From Deltaproteobacteria bacterium (GTDB lineage: Bacteria; Myxococcota; UBA727; VGSZ01): 53,448 bases of DNA. The notes below the pieces were generated by a model that was not told the DNA's origin, searched no databases, and saw nothing but the letters and a program-made list of their open reading frames with translations. Where the stretch lies: contig JADZDP010000065.1 in NCBI GenBank assembly GCA_020850995.1, positions 1-53,448 of the forward strand. Direction: 5' to 3'. How positions within the stretch are numbered: the stretch's first letter is position 1; each line of letters opens with the position of its first letter. A program made the position numbers and the translations under genes. This document shows positions 1 to 8,276 of the stretch, piece by piece.

Positions 1-3
1 CGT

Positions 4-92
4 GAGCCGGTGGTGCGAGGGCAAGGAGACGCGCAGGCGCGTGGCCGTAGCCACGTGCCGAGCACGCGACGCCGCCGTCGCACCACCGGCTC
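4..92. repeat. 15-bp inverted repeat enclosing a small hairpin
   Basis: Positions 4-18 (GAGCCGGTGGTGCGA) are perfectly complementary to positions 78-92. Inside the loop, positions 40-45 and 50-55 pair as a 6-bp stem with a 4-nt loop. No convincing gene covers this stretch. It may be a structured RNA, a terminator for something left of the window, or a REP-like palindrome. Nothing in the sequence decides between these. Confidence 0.55.
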
Positions 93-133
93 GCGCGCAG
101 CAGGCGATGTAACCGAATCAGCTCTCTCGTTCA

Positions 134-176
134 CCTCGATCGGGATGACGAGCCCTCGTCGTCAACCCGATCGAGG
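134..176. terminator. Stem-loop downstream of the minus-strand lipoprotein gene
   Basis: CCTCGATCGGG at 134-144 pairs perfectly with CCCGATCGAGG at 166-176. The loop can add further GACGAG/CTCGTC pairing. The structure lies about 55 bp beyond the stop of the minus-strand gene at 232, so it could stop that transcript. There is no T-tract on either side, so an intrinsic terminator is only a guess. The rest of 1-231 holds no gene I can support. Confidence 0.35.
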
Positions 177-231
177 AGTGCGAGTCCGGCGTTTCAGATG
201 CGCTCTCGCGCCGTGGAGCGCGCGCTCGCGG

Positions 232-810
232 TCAGCCCTTCGGTTCCGCGTCGCGCTCGGTGCCGACGCCGGCGGCCCCGCCCTGATCGGGGGCGAGCAC
301 ACGCTCCGCGATCCCGGCTGCCACAAGGACGCTGCGGGCCTGCGCGCCGGCCGCCGCGCCGGCCTTGGCGATGGCGCGGCGCGCGTCGGGATCCTCGGCG
401 TTGGCGCGGGCGATCTCCTTTGCTCCGTCTTGCACGCGCACCGACGCCAAGAACGTGGCGCCCAGACGCGACACCGACGTGGCAACCAAGAAGCGCGCGT
501 CGCGATAGCGCACCGCCAGCTGGTCGGGGCACGGCGCCTCGGTGCAGGCGGCCAGCTCCCGGCGCACGCTCAGCTCGTCGACGGCCTCGAGCCCTGACGC
601 GGCGGCAAGCGCGTCACGCACGCGAGCGGTCAGGTCCTCGACGTTCAGCCCGGGCGCGTCGACGACGCGGATGGCCGCCGGCGGCGCGTCGAGGGACGTG
701 ACCGAGGCTGCGGCGGCGCCTGCGCGCGCGCTGTCGCGCACGGCGCCCTTGTCGGCCGCGCACGAGGACGCGAGGATCACTGCGAACATGACGAGGAAGC
801 GGGGAACCAT
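232..810 (-). CDS. Putative lipoprotein with TolB-N/CsgG-like fold region
   Basis: 192 residues. The N-terminus is a hydrophobic signal with a lipobox-like ILASSC, which suggests an outer-membrane or periplasmic lipoprotein. The middle contains a paired-Cys segment (LAACTEAPCPDQLAVRYRD) followed by FLVATSVSRLG. This layout is seen in myxobacterial TolB-N-like proteins that sense or bind something at the envelope; that comparison is from memory of the family. The C-terminus is Ala-rich with no clear domain. The frame stays open upstream, but the ATG at 810 immediately precedes the signal peptide; an ATG at 789 would also give a short signal. It is divergent from the next gene and their start codons overlap by two bases. 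The function is unknown. Confidence 0.6.
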   Translation of the reverse strand: MVPRFLVMFAVILASSCAADKGAVRDSARAGAAAASVTSLDAPPAAIRVVDAPGLNVEDLTARVRDALAAASGLEAVDELSVRRELAACTEAPCPDQLAVRYRDARFLVATSVSRLGATFLASVRVQDGAKEIARANAEDPDARRAIAKAGAAAGAQARSVLVAAGIAERVLAPDQGGAAGVGTERDAEPKG

Positions 811-1558
811 GGCGCGCCGAGCATCTTGGCTGCTGGCCTGCGGGTCAAGCGCCTTGCTGCTGATCGCTGCGGCGTGCCAAACGCCCGCACGCGTCACCGC
901 GAGCGCAGCGGCGAGCTCCGAGACGCCCTGGATCTCGGCGCATCTCGAACGCGCGCAGCAATCGCTGGGCGCGTTCGGCCTCGTGCTCGGCCCCGGCGCC
1001 ACCACCGTCGTCGTGCACGACACCACCGCGTCCTTCGTCGCCGCCACCGGGCACGATGAGCCCGCGCTGCGCGCGTGGACCACGTGGAGCACCGTGCACC
1101 TGCTGCACCCGCGTCTCTGGGGAGACGACAGTGACGCCGTGCGCACCAAGCGCCTCACGCACGAGCTGTGCCACGCGGCCTTGCTGCATGCGTTCGCCGA
1201 TGAGCAGGCCGCCAGGACCGCGGAGCTGCCGCGCTTCTTCACCGAGGGCGCGTGCTCCGTCGTTGCGGGGCAGGCGCGCGTGTCCTTGGACAAGGTGCTC
1301 GCCCGCGCCGACGACGACCTGCCCCTGACCATCGACTGGTTCGTGAAGGACCCCGACGTCGCCTACGGCGCCGCGCATGCGCTGGCGACGGCCTTGGTGC
1401 ACGAGCACGGCCCGGGGGTGTTCGCGCAGGTCATGGCGAGCGCGGCGCGCGACGGCCGCGCCGGCTGCGTCGAGCGAGCCGCACTGACGCTCGCGGGCGC
1501 GCCCGACGTGCCGGCCTGGTGGCGGCGCGTGGTCGACAGCGCTGGGCGCGCGCCGTAG
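809..1558 (+). CDS. Putative zinc metallopeptidase lipoprotein (peptidase MA-like)
   Basis: 249 residues. A signal peptide ends in a lipobox-like AAACQ, so the protein is probably a lipoprotein. His118-Glu119-x-x-His122 (HELCH) is a zinc-metallopeptidase signature. It is followed about 30 residues later by FFTEGACS, whose Glu fits the third zinc ligand of the peptidase MA / gluzincin group. These features are seen directly; protease activity is inferred. The substrate is unknown. The ATG at 809 shares AT with the divergent gene's start, and an in-frame ATG at 788 is an alternative. The next gene starts 9 bp after the stop, so the two may be co-transcribed. Confidence 0.65.
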   Translation: MARRASWLLACGSSALLLIAAACQTPARVTASAAASSETPWISAHLERAQQSLGAFGLVLGPGATTVVVHDTTASFVAATGHDEPALRAWTTWSTVHLLHPRLWGDDSDAVRTKRLTHELCHAALLHAFADEQAARTAELPRFFTEGACSVVAGQARVSLDKVLARADDDLPLTIDWFVKDPDVAYGAAHALATALVHEHGPGVFAQVMASAARDGRAGCVERAALTLAGAPDVPAWWRRVVDSAGRAP

Positions 1559-1567
1559 CGTGCCACG

Positions 1568-2395
1568 ATGCGCTTGGCGCTGCTCCGTGCGGGCATCATC
1601 TTGCTGGCACTGCCGCTGCTGGCCGCGCTCATCGCACGGCCACCGGTGCCGGCCCTCCCCCTCGTGCTCGGTGGCCTCGGTCTGGTGCTTGGCTACGTGG
1701 CGCGCTCCGCAATGCTGCTGGTGCTGGTGCGCCGGGGCGCGGTCGCCGTTGCGCCCGACGGCGGCGCGCGCAGCGCCCTGCTGGGCAACCTTGCCGCCGG
1801 CGTACTCGGCGCGGCACTGGCGGCACCCTTCGCGATCGCGCTCGAGGGCTACGCGCGCGCCGCCATCTTCCTGGGCGGCGTGGCGGCCATGTTTCCGGCG
1901 GCGGCCATCGTGCTGCGCGACCTGCGCCACGCGCGCGCCACGCGCGCGGCGTCGACGTTGCGCTGGCTCTTGCTCTGGCATGCGCTGCCCTCGGGCCTGC
2001 TCGCGGCCGGCGCCGGTGCCGGCGCGCTCTGGCTGCGGCTCCATGCGCTCGATGTGGTGCCGCCCGGTGAGCTGGCGCGCCACTTTGGCGGCACCACCTG
2101 CCTGTACGCGCTCCTGCTCGGCCTCGGTGGCGTCGTCAAGGGCTACGCCGAGGTGCGCCACCGCTTGGTGGTGGTCACGCTTCCGCTGCGCCCCATGCCC
2201 GGACCGATCCTGCCGGGCGTCGCGTTGGGCGTCGCACTCCTGCTGCTCGCCCCGCTCATGCCGCCCTTGCCGTTTGGCACCGTGCTCGCGCTCAAGGTCG
2301 CGCTCGGCGTCGTCGTGGGCGGCGCGCTGTCCGCGTTAGGCGCGCTGCGCGGCGCCCGTGAGGCGCAAGCACCAGGCGCACCGTCGGCTGCGTGA
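1568..2395 (+). CDS. Integral membrane protein of unknown function
   Basis: 275 residues, dominated by Ala/Leu/Val-rich hydrophobic stretches. About seven or eight transmembrane helices can be seen, the first at residues 5-22. Short Arg-rich connections such as RDLRHARATR near residue 120 suggest cytoplasmic loops. No catalytic motif or recognisable family signature is visible. It follows the metallopeptidase lipoprotein by 9 bp and ends only 6 bp before the stop of the convergent FHA-GGDEF gene. There is no room for a conventional terminator between them. A role with the upstream protease is possible but not supported by sequence. Confidence 0.6.
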   Translation: MRLALLRAGIILLALPLLAALIARPPVPALPLVLGGLGLVLGYVARSAMLLVLVRRGAVAVAPDGGARSALLGNLAAGVLGAALAAPFAIALEGYARAAIFLGGVAAMFPAAAIVLRDLRHARATRAASTLRWLLLWHALPSGLLAAGAGAGALWLRLHALDVVPPGELARHFGGTTCLYALLLGLGGVVKGYAEVRHRLVVVTLPLRPMPGPILPGVALGVALLLLAPLMPPLPFGTVLALKVALGVVVGGALSALGALRGAREAQAPGAPSAA

Positions 2396-2401
2396 CCGGC
2401 G

Positions 2402-3295
2402 CTACCCGAGCGACACGCGGTTGCGCCCGTTTTGCTTTGACAGGTAGAGCTTCTCGTCGGCCCGCACGATGAAGCTCTCGCAGGCGTCGCCCTTCTTCAT
2501 CTCGGAGACGCCCATCGACACCGTCACGGGGATGACGTTGTCTTCGAACTCGAAGCGCGACTCCTCGATGAGCTGGCGGATCTTCTCCGCGAGGATGACG
2601 CCGCGGTCGGCGGGCGTGTCGGGCAAGACCACGGCGAACTCCTCGCCGCCATAGCGCGCGAAGCACTCTTCCTTGCGGATGTGCTTCTTGTGAATGAGGT
2701 CGGCGACGCGCTTGAGCACGTAGTCGCCGGCGAGGTGGCCGAAGTCGTCGTTGACGCGCTTGAAGTGATCGAGGTCGAACATGATCAGCGTGAGCGGGCG
2801 CGCGTAGCGCGCGCAGCGCGCGATCTCGCGGTCGAGGAACTCGAGCAGATAGCGCTTGTTGTAGATCTGGGTCAGGCCATCGATGATGGCCATGCGATAG
2901 ATCTCTTCGTAGTACAGGTTCTCGATGTTGTCGCCGTCGATGTACTTGAAGATGACGCCGCCGACCTTGATGAAGTCGCCGTTCTTGAGCTTGCGTCGAC
3001 TGGTCAGCTCCTCGTCGTTGACGAAGGTGCCGTTGGTCGAGCCCATGTCCTCGACGTAGTTGCCGCCGGCGCTCACGTAGATCTTGCAGTGCGTGCGCGA
3101 CACGTTGTCCATGTCGCAGACGATGGCGTTGTCGGGTCCGCGCCCGATGGTCATTTGCACCTTGTCGAGCGCGTACTTCTTGCCCAGGTCCTTGCCGTAG
3201 ATCTGCACGAAGCACGGCGTCCCGGTCGGGCGCTTGTCGGCGATGCGGCTCACCTGCGAGACGCGCGTCTTGTCGGGGTCGCGGGTCGTCGACAT
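2402..3295 (-). CDS. FHA domain-containing diguanylate cyclase (GGDEF)
   Basis: 297 residues. The N-terminal FHA domain (about 35-115) has the canonical phosphothreonine-binding signature: Gly51-Arg52, then Ser66-Arg67-Thr68-His69, then GSTNGTFVN. The C-terminal GGDEF domain (about 135-295) has the active-site motif RYGGEEF at 216-220 plus FDLDHFKRVND, so it probably makes cyclic di-GMP. The usual RxxD inhibitory site before GGEEF reads RKEE, so product inhibition at that site may be lost. The gene lies 12 bp downstream of a PP2C-type phosphatase gene on the same strand. A simple model is that Ser/Thr phosphorylation recruits the protein through FHA and the phosphatase resets it; this is inference. 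It is a soluble cytoplasmic protein. Confidence 0.9.
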   Translation of the reverse strand: MSTTRDPDKTRVSQVSRIADKRPTGTPCFVQIYGKDLGKKYALDKVQMTIGRGPDNAIVCDMDNVSRTHCKIYVSAGGNYVEDMGSTNGTFVNDEELTSRRKLKNGDFIKVGGVIFKYIDGDNIENLYYEEIYRMAIIDGLTQIYNKRYLLEFLDREIARCARYARPLTLIMFDLDHFKRVNDDFGHLAGDYVLKRVADLIHKKHIRKEECFARYGGEEFAVVLPDTPADRGVILAEKIRQLIEESRFEFEDNVIPVTVSMGVSEMKKGDACESFIVRADEKLYLSKQNGRNRVSLG

Positions 3296-3307
3296 TGAGC
3301 GGCGACG

Positions 3308-4774
3308 CTATTCTTTGGGACCACCGGGCGGGCGAATGCCGAGCGGCACTGGCTGGGGCGCGGTGACGATTTCCGACTGCGAGACGGTCGCGACGTTGGC
3401 CTGGGTCGGCGCCGGCTGGGGCACCTGTGGCGTCGGGTTCGACGCGGTCGCGAGCGAGGGTTGGCGAGGGCGCGTGTCCTCGTTCTCGTCGACGTCCTCG
3501 ATCTCCATGAAGGGGATGTCGCGGCTCTCGAGCGCCGAGCGCACACCCGAGAGTTGCTCGTTGGTCTCGCGCAGGCGACGCGACAGCACCTGCACGAAGC
3601 TCCACAAGAGCTTGACCGCGAGCACCGGCTCCTTGCGGATCAGCGTGTAGAAGCTGCGGCGTTGCACCACGAGCAGGCGCGTGGGGTCTTTGGCCGTCAC
3701 CGTAGCGGAGCGGGGGCTCTGATCGACCAGCGCCATCTCGCCGAAGTGGACACCGGGGTGGAGCTCGACGATCTCCTGACTGCCGCGCGACACCACCACG
3801 CGCCCGGCGAGGATGATGTACAGCTCCTCGCCGTTCTCCGCCTCCTTGATGATGGGCGTGCCCCCCTCGTAGGTCTCGAGGTAGGTGATGTTCAGCACCT
3901 TCACCAGCTCTTGGTAGGTGAGGTAGCGGAACAGCGGGATCTTCTTGAGCGTATCGAGCTTGAGGTTGACCTCGGAGGCGCGCTGCTCCTCGAGCGCCCT
4001 GTCCTCGGGGTCGGCCACGGCGCGGATGACGACGGCGGAGATGTTGTCCTTGCCGCCGCGCGTGTTGGCCATCTCGATGAGCTTCTGCGGCAGCTTGTCG
4101 AGGTCGACGTCCGACAGCATGTCGGCCAGGTCGTTCGGGTCCTCGGCGTAGCCGTGCAGCCCGTCGGAGCAGAGCAGGAAGGTATCGCCCGGGATGATGT
4201 CGAACACCAAGGTGTCGACTTGGACGTTCTTCTGGATGCCGACCGCGCGGGTGATGACGTTCGAGTAGGGGCTCTGGCGCGCCTGCTCGCGCGTCATCTT
4301 GCCGCGCTTGATCATCTCCGAGGTGTAGCTGTGGTCCTCGGTGAGCTGGTGGATCTGCCCCTGGCGCACCATGTACAGGCGGCTGTCACCGACGTGCGCC
4401 ATCATGCCGCGCCCGTTGGCGATGAGCATCAGCACCAGGGTGGTGCCCATGCCCGCCTTGCCCGAGTCGTTGGTGGCCATGCCGAAGATCTCGGAGCACG
4501 CGACGTTGACGGCGTTCTCGAGGAGCGCGGTCACCTTCTCGCGCGACTCGCCCACGTCGCCGCGCTTCTTGAACTCCTCGAGGATGGCACGGCTCTCGTT
4601 CATGACCCGCTGCACGGTGCGTACTGCGTGCTGCGAGGCGATCTCACCGGCGGCGTGGCCGCCCATGCCGTCACACACCATGTACAGGTCGAGTGAGGGA
4701 TCGAGGAGGATCGAGTCCTCGTTGTGGTCCCGTTTTTGACCGACGTCGGTCTTTCCGGCTGCGACAACGTGCAC
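3308..4774 (-). CDS. PP2C-type protein phosphatase with C-terminal cyclic-nucleotide-binding-like domain
   Basis: 488 residues from the chosen start. The PPM fold is shown by GKTDVGQKRDHNED at the N-terminus, VCDGMGGHAAGE at 33-43 (metal-binding Asp35), GDSRLY and CSDGLHGY. It removes phosphate from Ser/Thr proteins. Residues about 280-400 form a cNMP-binding-like domain with the phosphate-cassette signature FGEMALVDQSPRSATVTA. The tail is Pro/Gln-rich. I chose the GTG at 4774 because AAGGA sits 6 nt upstream and the PPM domain begins there; a GTG at 4804 and a TTG at 4822 are longer alternatives. It is followed closely by the FHA-GGDEF gene and is divergent from scoA. The fusion suggests phosphatase output gated by a nucleotide, which remains inference. 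Confidence 0.9.
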   Translation of the reverse strand: MHVVAAGKTDVGQKRDHNEDSILLDPSLDLYMVCDGMGGHAAGEIASQHAVRTVQRVMNESRAILEEFKKRGDVGESREKVTALLENAVNVACSEIFGMATNDSGKAGMGTTLVLMLIANGRGMMAHVGDSRLYMVRQGQIHQLTEDHSYTSEMIKRGKMTREQARQSPYSNVITRAVGIQKNVQVDTLVFDIIPGDTFLLCSDGLHGYAEDPNDLADMLSDVDLDKLPQKLIEMANTRGGKDNISAVVIRAVADPEDRALEEQRASEVNLKLDTLKKIPLFRYLTYQELVKVLNITYLETYEGGTPIIKEAENGEELYIILAGRVVVSRGSQEIVELHPGVHFGEMALVDQSPRSATVTAKDPTRLLVVQRRSFYTLIRKEPVLAVKLLWSFVQVLSRRLRETNEQLSGVRSALESRDIPFMEIEDVDENEDTRPRQPSLATASNPTPQVPQPAPTQANVATVSQSEIVTAPQPVPLGIRPPGGPKE

Positions 4775-4875
4775 GGCAGGTCCTTCGCGGCGACTCTGCC
4801 CCACCTTCGCGGCCGCGGTCAAACGACCTTCGACACGCCTTGACGCCGTCGCCAGCGCGGGCGAGCAGGTGGGAT

Positions 4876-5652
4876 ATGAACAAGCTGTTCCCTTCCGCCC
4901 AAGACGCGATCGCCGACATCCCGGACGGGGCGACCCTCATGGTGGGCGGCTTTGGCCTGTGCGGCAATCCCGAGAACCTGATCAGCGCGCTGGCGACCCG
5001 GGGCACGCGCGACCTGGTGATCATCTCCAACAACTGCGGCACCACCGACAAGGGCCTCGGCGTGCTGCTCGCCGCTGGCCAGGTCAAGAAGATGGTCTCG
5101 TCGTACGTGGGCGAGAACAAGGAATTCGAGCGCCGCTACCTCACGGGCGAGCTCGAGGTGGAGCTCAACCCCCAGGGCACGCTGGCCGAGCGCATCCGCG
5201 CCGGCGGCGCCGGCATCCCGGCGTTCTACACGGCCACCGGCGTGGGCACCGCCGTGTCCGACGGCGGCCTGCCCCTCAAGTACCGCGCCGACGGCTCGGT
5301 AGAGCTCTCGTCGCCTGCGAAGGAGACGCGCACGCTCGTCGACCCACGCACGGGCAAGCCGCGCACCTACGTGCTCGAGTCCGGGCTATTTGCCGACTTC
5401 TGCCTGGTGCGCGCGTGGAAGGCCGATACCCTCGGCAACCTGGTGTTCAGGAAGACGGCGCGCAATTTCAGCCCCATGATGTGCGGTGCCGCGCGCGTCA
5501 CCATCGTCGAGGCCGAGCACATCGTTGCGGCCGGCGCCCTCGACGGCGACGTCGTGCACGTGCCCGGCATCTATACCAAGCGCTTGGTGCAGGTGACCAC
5601 CAAGGCCAACTGGATCGAGCAGCGTACCGTCCGCCCCCGCCCCGCCGCCTGA
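4876..5652 (+). CDS. scoA: 3-oxoacid CoA-transferase subunit A
   Basis: 258 residues, near the family's usual length of about 230-260. The N-terminus has [20 protein letters not shown] and [12 protein letters not shown], the glycine-rich signatures of family I CoA-transferase alpha subunits. It moves CoA between succinyl-CoA and 3-oxoacids such as acetoacetate, in ketone-body or short-chain acid use. The ATG at 4876 follows a GGTGGG element and begins exactly at the conserved [12 protein letters not shown] region. scoB follows after 46 bp, and the two subunits form the enzyme together. The gene is divergent from the PP2C gene across a region of about 100 bp. Confidence 0.92.
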   Translation: MNKLFPSAQDAIADIPDGATLMVGGFGLCGNPENLISALATRGTRDLVIISNNCGTTDKGLGVLLAAGQVKKMVSSYVGENKEFERRYLTGELEVELNPQGTLAERIRAGGAGIPAFYTATGVGTAVSDGGLPLKYRADGSVELSSPAKETRTLVDPRTGKPRTYVLESGLFADFCLVRAWKADTLGNLVFRKTARNFSPMMCGAARVTIVEAEHIVAAGALDGDVVHVPGIYTKRLVQVTTKANWIEQRTVRPRPAA

Positions 5653-5698
5653 GCCCGCGCTCGCCCGCGTCCGACGACGCGCCCCAACAGGACCCGCC

Positions 5699-6370
5699 AT
5701 GCCCCTCTCCCGTGATCAAATCGTCCAGCGCGCCGCCAAGGAGCTTGTGGACGGGTACACCGTCAACCTCGGCATCGGCATGCCCACGCTCGTCGCCAAC
5801 TTCGTGCCCGCCGGCATCGACGTGGTGCTGCAGAGCGAGAACGGCATGCTCGGCGTGGGCCCCTTCCCGTACGAGGGCGAGGAAGACCCGGACCTCATCA
5901 ACGCCGGCAAGCAGACCGTGAGCGAGGTGCCCGGCACCAGCTACTTTTCGTCGGCCGATAGCTTCGCGATGATCCGCGGCGGCCACGTGGACCTGACCAT
6001 CCTCGGCGCCATGCAGGTGTCGCAGCGGGGCGACATCGCCAACTGGATGATCCCGGGCAAGATGGTCAAGGGCATGGGCGGCGCCATGGATCTGGTGGCC
6101 GGCAGCCCTCGCGTCATCGTCACCATGGAGCACGTGGCGAAGTCGAAGGACGGCAAGAGCATCGACCCCAAGATCCTCGACGCTTGCACCTTGCCGCTCA
6201 CAGGACGTGCGTGCGTCGACCTGCTCATCACCGACCTCGCGGTGTTCGAGGTCAAGCGCGGCGAGGGCCTGACGCTCGTGGAGCACGCCCCCGACGTCAG
6301 CGTCGACGAGATCCGCGCCGCGACCGCGTGCAGCTTCGCGGTGTCGCCGGGGCTGCGGCCCATCGCGTGA
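5699..6370 (+). CDS. scoB: 3-oxoacid CoA-transferase subunit B
   Basis: 223 residues, typical for the beta subunit. The catalytic glutamate lies in the SENG motif as Glu47, preceded by [13 protein letters not shown]. The downstream block [15 protein letters not shown] is also characteristic. Glu47 forms the glutamyl-CoA thioester during CoA transfer. It pairs with the upstream A subunit. Its TGA overlaps the GTG start of the next gene, which suggests translational coupling with an Rsm22-like protein that has no obvious metabolic link. Confidence 0.93.
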   Translation: MPLSRDQIVQRAAKELVDGYTVNLGIGMPTLVANFVPAGIDVVLQSENGMLGVGPFPYEGEEDPDLINAGKQTVSEVPGTSYFSSADSFAMIRGGHVDLTILGAMQVSQRGDIANWMIPGKMVKGMGGAMDLVAGSPRVIVTMEHVAKSKDGKSIDPKILDACTLPLTGRACVDLLITDLAVFEVKRGEGLTLVEHAPDVSVDEIRAATACSFAVSPGLRPIA

Positions 6371-7428
6371 GCGCCGCGTCGGCCGCGGCGGTGGCGCGCG
6401 CCTACGGGCGCATCGAGCACTTCCTCGACGAGCGCGCCCGCGGCTGGGAACAGAGCCGCGCGCTGGCAGACGCGGCCCGGCGCCTGTCGGAGCGCTACAC
6501 CGAGGAGCGCGCGCCCGTCGCCGGTGACGACGTCGCCGAGCTCGCCTACTTGGCGTACTTCGGGCCGCGCGCGGTGTGCGCCACCGCGGCCGCGCTCGAC
6601 GCCGCGCAGCTGACAGCGCGCGGCGTGGTCGTCGACGCAGGCTGTGGCTCGGGCGCGGCCGCGCTGTTGCTGGTGGAGGCGGGCGCTGCGCGCGTGATTG
6701 GCGTCGACCGCTCCGAACGCGCCTTGGCGATGGCGCGCGCACTGGTGGGCGACGCGCTGCGCGCCGTGTGCGCTCCCGTAGAGAGCGCGCCCGCCTGTCG
6801 CGAGGCCACGCTGGTGGCCTCGTCGTTCGCCTTCGGCGAGCTCGCGGGCTCAGCCGAGCTGGCGTTGGCGGCGCTTGAGCGTCTCGGCGGCGAGCACAGC
6901 GCGTTGGCGATCGTCGATGCCGGCGACCGTGCCCACGCGCGCAGGCTGCAACAGGCCCGCGAGGCCGTGCGCCTGGCGCCAACGGACCGGCGCCACCTGC
7001 TCGCCCCCTGCCCCCACGACGACGCGTGTCCGGCGCTCGCGCGCGAGCGCGATTGGTGCCACGCGCGCGTCGCCAAGGCCCTGTCGCCGCGGCTCGCCGC
7101 CTTCGCGCGCGCCGTCGGGCGCGACGAGGTCCACATGGCCTCGTCATACCTCGTGCTGGCGCCGCCGGGCGCGACGACGCGTGAGGATGGCGGCGGCATC
7201 CTCGTCATCGGCGAGGCGCACAAAGAGAAGGGGCGCGCGCGCCTGTCAGTGTGCGGGCCCGGTGGCCTGCGTTTTTTGCAGGCCCTGAAACGCGAGCGGG
7301 CCGCGTTCGACGCGCTGCTCGCCGTACCCCGCGGCGCGCGCCTGGCGCCGTCGCTGGCGACAGGTGCAACGCACGGCGTCGCCCACGTCGATGCGTCACA
7401 GGTCGCGGCGCTGATGGCGGCGGAGTAG
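6367..7428 (+). CDS. Rsm22-like small ribosomal subunit methyltransferase family protein
   Basis: 353 residues. Two features identify the family. One is an S-adenosylmethionine-binding segment [15 protein letters not shown] near residue 85. The other is the Cys/His-rich motif [19 protein letters not shown] near residue 220, which resembles the Rsm22 signature CPH-x-CPL-x-DWCHF. Rsm22 relatives act on the small ribosomal subunit in mitochondria, where the metal-binding Cys motif is needed for assembly; the bacterial role is less well defined. The start is a GTG at 6367 overlapping the scoB stop. An ATG-started Cys-cluster gene follows 2 bp after its stop. The assignment is fairly firm but activity is inferred. 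Confidence 0.8.
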   Translation: MSAASAAAVARAYGRIEHFLDERARGWEQSRALADAARRLSERYTEERAPVAGDDVAELAYLAYFGPRAVCATAAALDAAQLTARGVVVDAGCGSGAAALLLVEAGAARVIGVDRSERALAMARALVGDALRAVCAPVESAPACREATLVASSFAFGELAGSAELALAALERLGGEHSALAIVDAGDRAHARRLQQAREAVRLAPTDRRHLLAPCPHDDACPALARERDWCHARVAKALSPRLAAFARAVGRDEVHMASSYLVLAPPGATTREDGGGILVIGEAHKEKGRARLSVCGPGGLRFLQALKRERAAFDALLAVPRGARLAPSLATGATHGVAHVDASQVAALMAAE

Positions 7429-7430
7429 GC

Positions 7431-8186
7431 ATGGCCCGCGCGTTGCCCGTGGTGCAGGACGGCCCCGCGCTCGATGACGCGGAGCGCGATCGCGGCCCCT
7501 GTGAGCGCGCCCTCGACGAGCTCTGGCCGGTGGCCCGCGCCCGTCTGTGGACCTGGCGCTATCTGCGCGAGACCCTGCGCTTGTGGCGCCGCTTCCACCT
7601 GCGCGCGCTCACGCTCGGCTCCGTGCGCATCGCAGTGCCACCGGGTCAGGTGCCCGACTGCGATGCGTGCACCGAGGTGTGCTGCGCTGGCGATGACGCC
7701 GTGGTGTCGCTGCGCTTTCGCGACCTGGCGCGGCTCGTCGATGCCGGCCTGCAGGGGCACGTCACGCACGAGCGCCCGGCGCCCAGGCTCGGCGATGCCG
7801 AGCGGAGCTGGGCGCGCCGCGAGGCGGACGCGAGCGTCTTTGGGCGCGCGTTTCCGGTCCTGACGCGCGACCAGACCGGCACCTGCACCCTCTTGAGCAG
7901 CGAGCGCACCTGCAACGCCTGGCCGCGCTGGCCGCTCTCGTGCGCGCGCTATCCCTACGCGCTCGATCTGCGCAGCCGCGTCATCTTCTGGGCCAAGGGC
8001 TGCCGGTCCACCACGGTGCTGCCCGCGAGCGAGGCGCCGGCGCGCGTGCGCGCCTTGGTGCGTGCCGTCGTCGATGGGTACAACGAGCGGCTGAAAGACG
8101 CCGTGCTGCTCGAGGTGGCGCGGCCCGAGCTCGCCGCATTGGGCCTCTTGCGCTTCATCGAGCTGTCCCGGCTCCCCCGCGCCTGA
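7431..8186 (+). CDS. YkgJ-like cysteine-cluster (metal-binding) protein
   Basis: 251 residues. The conserved cysteines are in CDACTEVCC (about residues 80-88) and then TCTLLSSERTCNAWP and SCARYPYA (about 150-180). This matches the YkgJ/UPF0153 putative Zn- or Fe-chelating domain. The N-terminal 70 residues are Arg/Leu-rich and could be amphipathic. The start ATG has GGAG five nucleotides upstream, inside the end of the preceding gene. It is the last gene of a tight group with scoA, scoB and the Rsm22-like gene. The molecular function of this family is not established. Confidence 0.75.
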   Translation: MARALPVVQDGPALDDAERDRGPCERALDELWPVARARLWTWRYLRETLRLWRRFHLRALTLGSVRIAVPPGQVPDCDACTEVCCAGDDAVVSLRFRDLARLVDAGLQGHVTHERPAPRLGDAERSWARREADASVFGRAFPVLTRDQTGTCTLLSSERTCNAWPRWPLSCARYPYALDLRSRVIFWAKGCRSTTVLPASEAPARVRALVRAVVDGYNERLKDAVLLEVARPELAALGLLRFIELSRLPRA

Positions 8187-8276
8187 GCTCAGGATCTGAC
8201 ATTGCGCGCATCCGGCGTTTGTCCGGTGGAAACCTGCCCGATCGTGGAGCGAAGGTGGGTCGAGCAGGATCATCCC

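Noticed and set aside
232..1332. Upstream extension of the first minus-strand gene to 366 residues
   Set aside because: It would overlap the metallopeptidase gene completely and lacks a signal peptide at its start; the internal ATG at 810 begins a lipoprotein signal.
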